Assembly: GCA_947034885.2 (NCBI GenBank)
Contig: OX344750.2
Span: forward strand, 372,001 to 436,000
Reading direction: 5' to 3'
DNA from: Thuidium tamariscinum
Taxonomy: Eukaryota > Streptophyta > Bryopsida > Hypnales > Thuidiaceae
DNA length: 64,000 nucleotides
In this document: positions 11,203 to 23,123 of the stretch, piece by piece
Position numbering within the stretch: position 1 is the first letter of the stretch
Layout of the letters: every line of letters begins with the position of its first letter
Program-made: the position numbers and the translations under genes
Notes under the pieces: model-generated
Databases searched by the model: none
Told to the model about the DNA's origin: nothing
Seen by the model: only the letters and a program-made list of their open reading frames with translations

Positions 11203-14110
11203 TACCTGTAATCTTTAAAAGAAACTTATTAAGAGTCGACTTGAACACTGCATTCTGAGATCAACAGCGGCACCAACGCCTTCCTTTTCAATCGCTAAGG
11301 GAAATAAATCTGCATTGCAAATAACATGATTGACGGACAGTTGCGAAGACTACAACCTCAATAATAATAGCCAGCACTGGAGGTTCACATTAATGCATAC
11401 TCCCATGTCCATCGTCCGGGATAAAAACTTGACCTCAAACATACACTTCTTGAAGAAAGGATATACATAATATAAGCCAAAAAAATTTCCACTCGTAAGC
11501 AACACCGCATCAGGCTAGAACTCGAATCCGGCCTGAGTACTGATCGGATCCTACGATCACCGACACGAAGATGCACAACATTCTTGACAAGGCCGGCCAT
11601 GACTGAAACTAATCAAATTCCAAACTGCAAATAAATTTGAAAGTTCCGTCAAGTGTTCAAGTCACAAAGTCAGCTGAAAAATAGCAGGAAATTGTAATAG
11701 GAGCCTTTGCCTGTCGACTAAAATGGCTCACAAAATCTTACGTTAATTCCTCAAGTTCGATTCTGGAGAAATCTTAATCCCTTCCAACGTTGATGACTTT
11801 CTATCTGACATGAAACTTGTAAGTTTAAACTCTAGTTAACCTTACTCCGTAGTTGATTAACTCCCTTCTAAAGTCAAGAGATACTTATAAGAGACTATTC
11901 GATTCTGACCAATCTTTGGGAGATTTTGGTTTCAGGGTTGCACTTTCATTGACTTAGGGCTGCAATTTGTTGGATTCTCTTGCCAAAGAACGTGATGATC
12001 ATAAATTGCTATGGAAGTACACATACAAGAATTCAGAAATGTAATAATATTTCACTTAATACAAAGCTAGAGATTGAAGAACTGAAAAGGGGCGTTCTTT
12101 GAGAATTTATTGAAATCATGCTGTAGCCATTGCGTCCTATATTTGCCTAATCGTTGAGATTGAGAATCTTTCATCCAAATGAGTATTTGGTTTAATTGCA
12201 TCTTATTAGTTTAGAGGTAGAGACTCTAATGTGCTGAAATTACTTACAAAAGTTAGGAACATGATCAAATCTTTATCATAGAAATCAGACATTGGGTTCC
12301 ATTTCCCACAGCAACCTTTTCCCCAAACCACAAGAAAACCCTGAAACCAAAATCGCCCAAAGATGTTCCATTTCCCACAGCAACCCTGAAGCCAAGAGAT
12401 ACTTATAACCCAAATCTCCCAAAGATGTTCCATTATCCACAGCAACCTTTTCCAAAACCACAAGAAAACCGACACTGGAGTCCTATAACTTGTAGTACAG
12501 AAAGTACACACACCTTCAAGAATCGGCAGATACAAAAAGCTTCCACATAAGATAGAAATCTTGAAAGCAAGACAAAGATCAGCATCGAAAAGACTAACCA
12601 AAGTTCAAGGGAAGAGGGCTTCGGCTGACAGCTGCGAATGAATCTCAACCCCGCGTCTTGCTTCTGCAGTTTAGTGTCGTCTTCCTTTCACGTTTTCGAA
12701 AAGTAGCTCCACTTCTTCAGTCTTCAGGAACAAGTCCGAAGTCTTCAGGAACAAGTCTAGCATTCACCGCTAAATCTCTGAGCCTGGCAATCGAAAGCCA
12801 CTCGGATTGTATCCCTCCAAGCATCCATAAAATCTGCGGTCTAGTTCCTGAAATAGCCAACAGCAAAATAGCATGTAGACACGATTAAACCTCTTTACAG
12901 CTGCGAAGCTCTCCTAGCCGCCCCACAAAAGCGGACAAATTTGGAAGCCGTCAGTTGCAGGGGCTTTCAGCACATACCTCTCTTCTCCGATTAGTATGCA
13001 ATTATTCCTGAGTGATCCAGGTACAAGGACTGCTTTTCGGTGCACCACGGCGCCATGCAATAGAATCTGAAGCCACGGTATGGGACATGCATGCTGGACA
13101 TCGTCTAAAATTGCTTCCTGAGCCTTTTACCCACGAGTCTCTAGAACTTCCACATCTAAGTCGACTGCAAAGCATATTAACCCTACCGAGCTTGTAGGAT
13201 GTGTGAAGTTGGAATTCTGCATCCCACTCTCTTTAACACTGATAACTTCTCTGCAACAAAACTATTTTGGGGAACTTAGAATCTTTATAATGTAACCATG
13301 CCTTAGTATTGAATTTTGGATTCAATGCAATTGAAAAAGCATCCATAAGTTCAGGAACGCCGCTCCTGATTCAATAGTTGATAATCCAGCTTCAGCTTGT
13401 GATTAGGGGACAACCTAATATAGAAATCGGAAATTACATGAGTTGCATATATTCATTTCACTTTGAGAAAAAAATACTTACCGAGACTTCGCAGTTCAAA
13501 TCTGAGGCGGGAGCCGTGCAGGGAGCTGTGCAGGGAGCCGTGGCAGGAACTATGGCGGAGCTTTTATCTACATGCCATCCAAACGCATCTGCTTTGTGCA
13601 TTCTGCAGTTTCCTTTGCGATGCTACTCTAGTTCACAAATCCAGTAGTTTGTTCCCGAGTTCGTGAAAATCAAAATAAGTCGCAAAAAGATGAGGACGGT
13701 GCGTGGAGAGACGAAGTGACCACCATCATAACCTTTCCCTCTGTACGTACACACCAAACTGAGGTGATGGTTAACAGTTTCATTAGTTTTAAATGTGACT
13801 CATCATGACAGTAATTGTTGAATAGTACTTTCTAGACTTGCTCTCAAAACGTCACATCAAAGTTTCTAGTTGTGGAACCTACTCCCACACTTACAGCTGT
13901 GTTCTCTGCAGGCTTTCATTAGGTTCGGAACTTCGGAGAGCCCCAGTTTAAAGCCGAACAGCAGTGAAGATAACGGCGATCGGAATGGTTTTCGGTATGA
14001 ATCTCCTCTGCATTCTCAAAACTGATTTTGTATTATCTGTTTTTGCATTTACGTAGGGCCTTCATTAGGTTTTAAGTAGGCAAGAGTCTTCAGAATTGTG
14101 TCTCGATAGA
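11203..14110. other. no gene recognised; mixed unique sequence
   Basis: Between the pogo-like element and the next exon model I see no gene I can support. There are short open frames, none with family motifs. The stretch contains a local tandem repeat (12297-12470) and a short GTGCAGGGAGC duplication near 13515. It may be intron, UTR or spacer of the surrounding CACTA-derived element. Confidence 0.5.
12297..12470 (+). repeat. tandem repeat, about 62-69 bp unit, 2.5 copies
   Basis: Copies start near 12297, 12366 and 12428 with TTCCATTTCCCACAGCAAC or TTCCATTATCCACAGCAAC. The first and third share CAAACCACAAGAAAACC-like sequence, and the second and third are preceded by CCCAAAGATG. Confidence 0.8.
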
Positions 14111-14164
14111 CAATGAATCACTTATTACGTCTGCCTTGGAGTGCGTGCCTTGAAGGCAAGAAAC

Positions 14165-14739
14165 ATGTCCATGGCTGTAATTTGGAAGGCCCTAAACCTG
14201 CGGTTGGTTACGGTTGGTTCCTCATTGAGAGAAAAAGGTGCTCGCTTTCTTAGTTGTGGCCTTTGTCTTGTAATTTTGTGCACCAATTCTCTTCTCAATG
14301 AGGTCGTGTTGCAGAGAGAGTCCCTATCCTTCGAGCAGCCCCATTATTTAGAAGAAGGAAAAGACGTCAACCATGTTCCGACTCAGAGGAGGAGGAGAAC
14401 AAATTAACGAAAAGAAACAAACCTCTAGTCTTGGAAGTTCAAGATAGTCGTCCGTTTGCTACCTTGTCTTCCGAGGCTCTGACTCCAAGTGTGTCCAACA
14501 CTTCTGGAAGATACAAGGAAAGCTCTGATGCGGTTTTAGATACATCGATAGTTCAGACCTCTGGAACTATTCGTGAATACGCAACAGAGAAACAAAATGT
14601 AGACACGATTAGTGTAAACGGCATTACTGTTGGGGCTAATGACGTGCATTTCAACATCATGCCCCGACGACCTCGTAAATTGTGCCTGCAGGGCTTGCTA
14701 GGCTCATTTGTGCCAAACATATCCCCTCCTAAAGAATGA
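14165..14739 (+). CDS. unknown two-exon protein with a basic NLS-like patch
   Basis: Model: exon 14165-14237 (phase 1 end, donor GTGCTC), exon 14315-14739 after a TTGCAG acceptor, 165 residues. I do not recognise the family. The protein starts MSMAVIWKALNLRLVTVG, carries a strongly basic patch (RRRKRRQ, about residues 37-43), then an acidic run (SDSEEEE) and a serine/threonine-rich second half. It lies 0.86 kb upstream of the TNP2 gene on the same strand, so it may be an accessory ORF of the same CACTA element. Support is the matching phase across the intron and the protein-like second exon. An earlier start in a different frame at 14113 also stays open to the donor, but it does not fit the phase of exon 2. 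Confidence 0.35.
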
Positions 14740-15599
14740 ATAGATAAAGATGGGGTAGACAGTAGCCACTACTCTTGTGATGCAGTTTTGAGTGGACTAA
14801 TGTTTGACAGCTTTGTTGTTAATTTCAAGTGTGGAACGTGTTTTTCTTGTGAATGTGCAAGAATATTCATCGTTTGGAAGTGCTTTCGTTCATCTGACTT
14901 TCATGGATTCTGATATTATGCATTTTGTATGTATCTTCACACAAAAACTTAACCTTCTCTATAGTATTTTTAATACAATACGATTTGAAATGAACTTTAA
15001 ATTATTTCTACTTCTACCACGGAACCCAATTGTAATATCTTCGTTATAATAACTTCATTTGTGCCTTCGTCCTGTTTGATGCAGGTTTAAGAAAATAACA
15101 GACGAACAACTTGGTGGAATCACCTACTACATCTCTCCAGTAATCCATGAAATTGGTAGTGAATAGTTGCTGAGTACCTGACATTCATATTTGTGAAAAT
15201 CTTCAGCTTCGTCTCAGGTGCGTTAGCATGAATTCACTGAACTTGTTTCATATAAACTCAAACCCAACTTGTTTGCACAATGAAACTCTCCATTCAGTGC
15301 ACTTGTGAATCAGTGATGGACACAGAGCTTCACTAAGTGATATCTAGGTCTACGTATAACGACTTGAACTTCCAATGTGAGCTTTCATTTTGACAATGTC
15401 ACGTTAAGGGACTACTAGAATTTTTCTCATTTATTGCATTCAGGACATTTTTTATGACTACAAAAATTATCATAATTAATACACTGCAAACACTATAATG
15501 ATTACTATATTATATTTGTGTGCAAATTTATAAAGAAGATAAATTAACTTTTTGTTTCTCTGAAATGTGGTCTTTGTTAACAGGATTTAGTAGGGCACG

Positions 15600-18500
15600 A
15601 TGAGGCTTCGAAGACATGGCGCTGCTTATAATATAGAGCGTGCAATTGTTGCGAGACTGGGTTTGCCTGAGTACCTCTGTGCATGTCAAAAATGTCGAGG
15701 GGGTAGGGTACGCAGGGTGGAAACAGTTGCTCGTCATCACAGGGAACACGGTCGAGACCCTTTCTTGCCTTATCATGTGTTGGTACGTGACCTAGATGAC
15801 CCTTGTATTTAATAGTGATAACCTTTAGTAATTTGATGACATATTGTATAAAAGGAATGGAATTGTACACATGTGAATGTGATGCTATACTAGAATACGA
15901 AATCAAAGAACGTGATGATCAATTGTAGACTATACTGGGAATTTAATCAAAACTCTATACATACCCACAAATGTTTAAGCTTTTCTTCAATAACAGATGT
16001 GTTTTTTTGCAGTCAATTGATGGAAGCAATATCCAACGCCCTAGCTCTCCAAGAGACTATTCGGAGGAAAACTATATCCAAAGAGAGAATTTTCGTGACG
16101 TGCCGTTGTTTGTGTGGCCGCAGAGGACTGAAGTGAATGTAAACGATTTGGTGCATGATGCATACGAGAAGGCTGATGAGATGCATGCACAAGCCGAACA
16201 AATGCCAGACATGCCACCTGTTGAGGTGGATGTAGAAATGGGCTCCGAATTGCACATGGATGACGGTGACATGGAAGAACTTCTACGCGAATCTACAGTT
16301 GCAGTTTACGAGAATTGCCCTGTCAATCGCTTGCAAGCAAGCATCATTCTCTTGAACATGTGTAACTTGTATGGTGTTCCTAACACATTCTTGGATGAAC
16401 TGCTACTGTTTCTTGCCGGGGACTTGCTATCCAGATCAAATTGTTTGCCTCGGAGTAGTTATGAAACAAAGAGGATGGTAATGCGGATGGGATTGGAGCA
16501 CAAAGCCATACACTGCTGCCCACTAGGGCATATCCTGTATGAAGGTGAAGAAAATCAGGACCTTCTTCAATGTCCAACTTGTCAGGAACCACGTTATATA
16601 ATTGGCTCAAATCAAGTTCCTCGCAAGGTCTTGAGGTATTTTCCTCTGATACCCCGTTTACAACGTCTGTATCGTTGCCCTGAAATAGCCAAGTTAATGA
16701 AATGGCATGCGTCAAATCACTCAAAAGACAGGCTCATGCGCTCTGTCATTGACAGTCCTCAATGGGCCTCAGTAGCCACAATAGATCCCTCTTTCGCAAC
16801 AAAAGACACGAATGTGTATATGGGCCTTGTTGGAGATGGAGTGAATCCATTTGGCAATCAGTTTGTGAAACACAGTTCATGGCCACTTCTGGTTGTTTTG
16901 TACAATCTTCCTCCTTGGTTGGCAACCCGCAAATTTTTCATCTCTTTATCAATGATTATACCAGGTACGAGTTAATATCCACGCACTTGTACTAAACATA
17001 CCTTCAAGAGTTTTAGATTGCAACATAACTTATTGAATATAAAAGTCAGAGTTGAACCACCTACATATAGCATTGTTATATTAGTGAAGAGTGAATCTTC
17101 ATTCTTTTTAGTGGTCTTCCATTGTACTGTATTCACATCACTCTTACTATTTGAAAACCTTTTTGTGGTGTAGGTGAAAAGGCTCCATCTTCGCAAGCAT
17201 TTGATATTTTCCTTCGTCCACTCTTGAATGACTTCAAGAGACTTTGGGCAGGTGTACCTGCAATGGATTCTTCCATATCAGAAGGTATGCGCCACTTCAA
17301 TCTCAGAGGAATTTTATTGTGGACTGTGAACGACTTCCCGGCTTACGGGCTAATTTCGGGTCAACAAGTTAAAGGCTACAAGGGCTGCCCTGTCTGCACT
17401 ACTGAAACATACTCCGAGCATTCTGGGGTACTAAAGAAGATGTTGTATTTAGGACATCGTCGATTCTTGCCAAGTGAGCACCGATTTTGCCGTGCTAAAG
17501 TAGCATTCAATGGAGACCAAGAATGGCGTGAACCTCCACAACGACCCAGAGGAGTAGAAATTTTAAGACATGCTCAAGAGAGGGAATTGTATATCTCAAC
17601 GGGAGGCGCTGTAGATGGAGAGACAGATCCATTGAAGGCACATGGTGTAAAGCGAGTCAGTGTACTCTTTGAATTACCGTATTGGGAGGTTTGATTCTAA
17701 ACTAAAAGTTCCTGGTGCATTGCAATTGGTAGTTTTTTCTTTTTATAGATGTAAATTAACATTTAAGATACCCAAAAAATATAATAATTAATGCAAATGT
17801 AGTCTTGCAAAATGTAAATTTGGAATATAATTAAAATTTGGAATATTAAAAGAAATTGGAAGTTATTGTTATGTCATGCGATAGGACATCATTGAATTGC
17901 ATCACGGAATATACTACATATTAGTCTCCAAATTTTTTTGGTTGTAGTCCCTTTGTAAGTTTACGAAAATAGCGTATTCATAGTAGTGATAGTAAAAGGG
18001 AATGAATATTTGTTCAAGAAATCAGAGTATTTTGTTAAGGGCTGTCCAATTGCGTTAGTGTTCATTTGGTGGATTTTAATATAGTCCTTCATTTTGGGAT
18101 TGCCTATTTATTGAAAACACTATGGTATATTCTGGCACTCATATATTAATGTTTGCCTGAAATCATGTTAATTGATTGATGTAGGGTATTTCTGATTCTA
18201 TGTTTGATGTGATTGAACATTCTAAAGATGACATTGAAACCTGTTTTTGGACCAGAAGGAATGTCATATTGTTTGGATTACAGAGTATATAAACCTTTTT
18301 TATTAAGTCTTTGAGGTAGCTAATATAAGAAAACATATTTGTACTTGTGCAGAAACTACCTGTTCGCCATTTGGTGGATCCAATGCACACCGAAAAAAAT
18401 GTTTGTGAAAACATTTTGAAAACTTTACTTGGAGAGAAAGACAAGCCATCCACGCGTGCAGATATGCAAGTGAAGGGAATCAGGGAGCACTTGTGGCTAA

Positions 18501-21030
18501 AGCCCTTGCCAAATAATCCTAACAAATTGTTCATGCCCGATGCTCCTTACGTGTTGTCCAAAACTGATCGGTCAACATTTTTGCTCAATTTGGGGAGCAT
18601 TAAAACTCCTACAGGGTACACTTCAAATCTCAAAAATCGCATTCAAGATGGAAAAATCAGCGGGTTGAAGTCCCATGACTACCACATATTGATGCAACAA
18701 CTTCTCCCTGTGAGCTTACGAGGTCTTGGAGACGCTGGAGTGACAAGCACAGTCATTTGTTTATGTAGACTTTATCGGAAATTGTGCGCAAAGGTCATTG
18801 ATTCCAACAACAAGGAAGACATGATGTCTGATGTAGCTGAGGTTCTTTCATGCATGGAGAAGGATTTCCCTCCATGTTTTTTTGACGTGATGGTTCATTT
18901 GACAGTGCATCTTGTAGAGGAATTGTTCATCTGTGGACCTATCCATACATGTTGGATGTATCCCTTTGAACGCTATTTCAAGGGATTGAAGGGTTTTGTA
19001 CGTAATTTAGCCAAACCAGAGGGAAGCATCGCTCAAGGTTATCAAGTGGAGGAAGCCCTTGGATTTATCACTGAGTACCTAGCTCCCTATGACACGACAA
19101 CTCGACGGGTTTGGGATGACAAGGAAGATCCGACAATGACCGATGAAATTTTGGAGGGGAAAGGCAAGCCACGGAAGTTGTCAGAGCAACTACGGCTGTG
19201 GCTGCACAACTTCGTGTGCGACAACGCAGAGGCCTTGGACCCATATCGCCAGTAAGTTTTTTTGTTAACATGGTATATTTCTCAAATCATGTGGAGTATT
19301 GTCTGTAATTATGGTGCCAATGTGTTTCTCATACAAAGACAACACTCTTAGTCTAATAATGTAGGTTGTCAGTTTTGGCATCTAGGAATCTTATAGTCAT
19401 ATTTGTAAGTACATAGTAAGTGTATAGCCATTTTGTTGAATTTATTCTGTCTTTGTCTCAATAGAAAACTTAGTTTTGCATTGCAATAATGGTCTAAATC
19501 TTGATAGATACAATTAAATCTGAGTTTTAGAGTCTTTAGACTGAAATTTATAGAACAATGATATCCTAAACGTGAATCCAAATATAACTACTATGAAATA
19601 AAAGGATTCAAAATAATCTTAGGTTTAGGAATAGGTTAGGCTAGAAGTCTAGAAGTAGACATCATATAATGAATAGATTAGGGTACTCATTGCCTATTTT
19701 GTGAATTCCTTTTTTTTTATAAAAGCGATTGAATATTAATATGCCACCGAATCGTTTTATTCTTTTGTAGTAGAAAAATAGAATTGCAAAGTGGATTTTG
19801 ATTTATTAATCTTGCAAAAATTACTACTACTATAGAAGAGTTTCAATGAAAATTACCTTTCAGTTTTGGAATGTGAAAGGAAACAAATTGTGGTAGAAGT
19901 TAAGTCTTTGGACAGTACGGACCGACGTCAAATAATGGACATATGCTGACAAAGTTTGAATATGTTTTACCATTAGTTATTTGTGTGTTGTTTTATAAAT
20001 TTTTAAGATAACGAAGGGTCAATCTTCCAACATGCTCATGTTTTGGTTTTGTACATCATGAGTTGGGGAACTACAAAGTGAATCACAAAACACATATTGA
20101 TTTGGTTTGTTTGGTGTTCATGTATTTAATATAAGGAGGTACGAGGCATTCTGTGTGGACCGGATAGCTGCACGCGTAAGGTTTCGTCGTGAGCATCGAC
20201 GGCGTCGCCGTCGACATGTTGAACCTTTTCCGGCCGAGCTATGTGAACCTTTGGCCTTTCCTCTATGGCTGGAATCAGTGGTGCAGAGTGAGTTGAGTGA
20301 TGGAAACATGCAGCGTCCTTCAAAGGACGTGATTAACCTCTCTAAGCTACCATCTTTGCATGCTACAAAATACAGAAGCATGTGGGCTTTTGGAAACCAT
20401 TTGAGGGTTGCCACTATTGAGTCCCACTTACGGACTTGTGACTCTGGAGTGGCGGCTACCTTCCGTCGCCCTTGCCGTTCTGGTTTGGGAGATGTCAATC
20501 ATGTTATTGCAGCCATTGAATATGTGGGACATGTAGAAGAAATTGTAGAACTTAACTATGGTGGATTATGTGTAGTGGTCCTCATTTGTTCATGGGTAAG
20601 GGCCAACTACCGTGGCAATACTGCCACTGTGAAAAAAGATAAATGGGGTTTCAGTATTGCTAACTTTCAGAGGATGATACCACTGGGTCAAGATTCCTTT
20701 GCTTTTCTAATGAACATTGACCAAGTTTTTTTCTGCGATTCTCATGAAGAACCAGGATGGAGAGTAATACTTCGCAAGGAAGTGAGGGGCAGGAGGATTT
20801 TGGGCAATGTCGGTGCTGGTGAAGTGGGAGGTTTGTTTCAGGTAGGTCGAGACATCGATCATGTTGTCCTCCAGCCTCCTACCATCATTCCTGAACAAAA
20901 TCCTGAAATCCCAAGAACTAGCAGGCGATTGAGAAGGGACGAGGTTTTGGCTGAGTGGATACATGAGCCTGACACAGTTTACGATGTAGATGTGGGTGCT
21001 TCAGGGTCATCGTCATCAGAGGAAGATTGA
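15600..21030 (+). CDS. CACTA transposase, TNP2 family, apparently intact
   Basis: Five exons in matching phase: 15600-15782, 16013-16964, 17174-17688, 18353-19251, 20136-21030, giving 1,147 residues with no internal stop. The start is the first ATG after an in-frame TAG. Residues 27-32 (CACQKC) with a following ARHHREHG resemble the zinc-binding N-terminal transposase-associated domain. The Tnp2 core shows FPLIPRLQRLY, VGDGVNPFG (about residue 335), YNLPPWL, WTVNDFPAYG (about 427), GCPVC, FELPYWE, then VDPMHTEKNVCENIL (about 557). Next come LPVSLRG and CWMYPFERYFKGLKGFVRN, the DUF4218 region. The last exon holds the usual C-terminal domain (KWGFSIANFQRMI, QVFFCDSHEEPGW) and ends in an acidic serine tail. 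Such proteins bind CACTA ends and cut and rejoin DNA in the nucleus. Known family, high confidence; activity is not shown. Confidence 0.9.
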
Positions 21031-21034
21031 TATA

Positions 21035-21307
21035 AGGTAGGTACACCCAAAAGTGCCAATTTTTCATACTGTGCCTAGTTCCTGTTATTATATTGTTCAG
21101 ATTTTTTTACAATCTTGTTGGTGAGTGAAAGCATGTTCCAACGCACCAAAGAACAGTGGATTTGGATACCGTATGCAAAAGTTATTAACAGTCTAAATGT
21201 GTTTCTGAAAGCGCCATCTACAGTCTGAGTACATGACTGATTTTGAAAATGTATGTACATTGTACAGGGCGCTTTAAGGTCAGGTGCCATTTTGGGTGTA
21301 CCTACCT
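21035..21307. mobile_element. 273-bp MITE with TA target duplication
   Basis: Left end AGGTAGGTACACCCAAAA and right end TTTTGGGTGTACCTACCT are perfect inverted repeats of 18 bp, flanked by TA at 21033-21034 and 21308-21309. No ORF. It starts 4 bp after the TNP2 stop codon and so would lie in that gene's 3' UTR. Confidence 0.85.
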
Positions 21308-22369
21308 TAGTTTAGAAGATGAAGCAGTTTTCAAGCGTGTGTCGTCCTTGAAGATGCAACTGCCATGGAGAATCAGGAGAATCATGAAGCATCCATGTTT
21401 CTAGAGGAAGTCATTTTGTGGATTTTTTTCATCACGATTATTTTATAGTAGTTAGTGTTAAGGCTATTGAATGTGTCCTAGTGATTGCAAAATAATGAGT
21501 ACTGACTCTCAAAGCGGTTGAAGTTTGAGTGCATGTAGCACTTTATATTTTACTTATTGTTTCTACTAGCCAAAGGTCTCAATCTTAGTATGAAATGGTT
21601 ACATACCCTCCATGCAATAGATACAGAGATTTGTAGGAAAGCTGTTTTGATTGGTTGTTTTTAAAAGCTCAATTTTGTTTTATATATATATACTGTGAAT
21701 ATCATAACACAGTAAGGTTTTCGCTCAGAGAAAGGATATTTCGATTCATTCTATTTTAATACCCGTGTGTTATTATAGTAAGTTTCTAGACTGTTGAAGA
21801 GTTGATTTTTACACTGAAGATTTTATTGGGGTTATGAAATAATGTTACTTGAAACTTAGTATTGACCACAGAGGAAGTACATCTAATTTTCAACAAGGAG
21901 ATTTCTCCACTTGGAAAAGTATTACCAAGGTAGAATGAAGGAACAGTTGGATAAGAAAACTAAATTAAGAAGTCAAAGGCCTGATATCGTGGAAGACATA
22001 AAAGTTGATGCTGTGTCTGCATGCCATGTGTAAAGATTGTGGAAAAAGGATCAGTTAGCGGCAATCTCTTGATTCAGCTTTTTTTCGATTGCCAAATGAA
22101 CAGACCAAATTATCAAATCTACCTAACCAAGTAAAACGTGTTGATTTCCTGTCAATTAGGGTAGGACATTCTAGTAGTGAAATGTCAATTCTATCAATTT
22201 TGCATGTCTTTTTAGCATTCTTAAAAGACAACGCTAACTAAAAAATAAAATCTTCCCTAGGAAACATTCTACTTAGTAAGAATTTGTACATTTTAGAGAG
22301 CCAAATCAACAAGAAATTTTATTCTTTACAAGAAGTTCAAATGTACATATGATAAAGTCTAAATTTATT

Positions 22370-22520
22370 AAAAGTCCAAATCTATGAAAAAAAATCTAAA
22401 ATCTAAGGAAAAATCTAGAATCTAAGAATAAATCTAAATCTATAATGAAAACTAAATTCTAAGGAAAAAATCTAAAATCTAAGAAAGAATTTAAATCTAT
22501 AAAAAATCTACATCTATACT
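22370..22520. repeat. degenerate AAATCTAA tandem tract
   Basis: Repeated variants of AAATCTAAAATCTAAGGA and AATCTAAATCTA over about 150 bp. Low-complexity, no coding sense. Confidence 0.7.
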
Positions 22521-23100
22521 CCAACAACCCCAAAATGATGCACTTGCGTTGCACTAGAGCTTGGAGGACCAAACATCTACAATCCAGAAGGGAAACATCC
22601 CATAGAATTAGGTATACAACACTTATAACAAAGCATCCCAATTATCACTAGAAGAAAACCGTTTTTTTTTTTATGTCTAGCCCTGACATACTCATGTCCA
22701 GAGGTGAACATGTACATGTCTAGACAAATGTCTATATGTCAGAATGTGCATTCCAATGTCTATAGTAGATTTTTGTGTATGTTGAAGACAATCGTGTAAA
22801 ATTCTAGTGAAAAACAAGATGTGCTTCCATTGACATCGACTTTTTGCTACCGTTGGTTGAAGATTGGGTGATGTTGAAATTGATGTCTGTAGGAACGTTC
22901 ATTGCCACATCAGCTTCATTGACCCATTTTGACTTTGGATAATTTTGTAAGAATTATTTTGGTTCAAAAAAAAAATGCTGCCCAAGCAAAAAAAAAGGAA
23001 ATGGACAGTCACAGGAAAAATTCCGGGGGAAAAAATGATGACGTGGCTGTTGACGTCACATCTGACATCAAATATTTGTGACATGGCAAACTCTATAATC

Positions 23101-23123
23101 TGACGTGGCAAAATGCCACGTCA
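23101..23123. promoter_or_regulatory. palindromic TGACGTGGCA site, left side
   Basis: TGACGTGGCA, 3 bp, then TGCCACGTCA: perfect 10-bp arms with an ACGT core like that bound by plant bZIP factors. It lies 455 bp from the left end of the CACTA element, among other GACGTC and ACGTGGC words. Confidence 0.5.

Larger units (their letters stand above)
139..21571 (+). mobile_element. possible large CACTA element (tentative boundaries)
   Basis: The left edge reads CACTAGTAGAAAAAACAG at 139, a typical CACTA end, preceded by AAA. The best matching right edge is TTGTTTCTACTAGCC ending at 21571, followed by AAA, so a 3-bp duplication is possible, but the last bases read GCC where GTG is expected. Between these points lie a minus-strand accessory-type gene and a plus-strand TNP2 gene, the two gene types expected of an autonomous CACTA, plus an inserted pogo-like element. 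The inner subterminal sequences of the two ends do not obviously match, so the pairing is inference and the right end may be wrong. Confidence 0.3.

Noticed and set aside
15411-15432. GGGACTACTAGAATTTTTCTC as a CACTA left end just upstream of TNP2
   Set aside because: The first base is wrong and I found no partner end with a matching 3-bp duplication; kept only as an alternative boundary.
16013-16724. Minus-strand open frames inside the TNP2 exons
   Set aside because: They are shadows of a well-supported plus-strand transposase exon.
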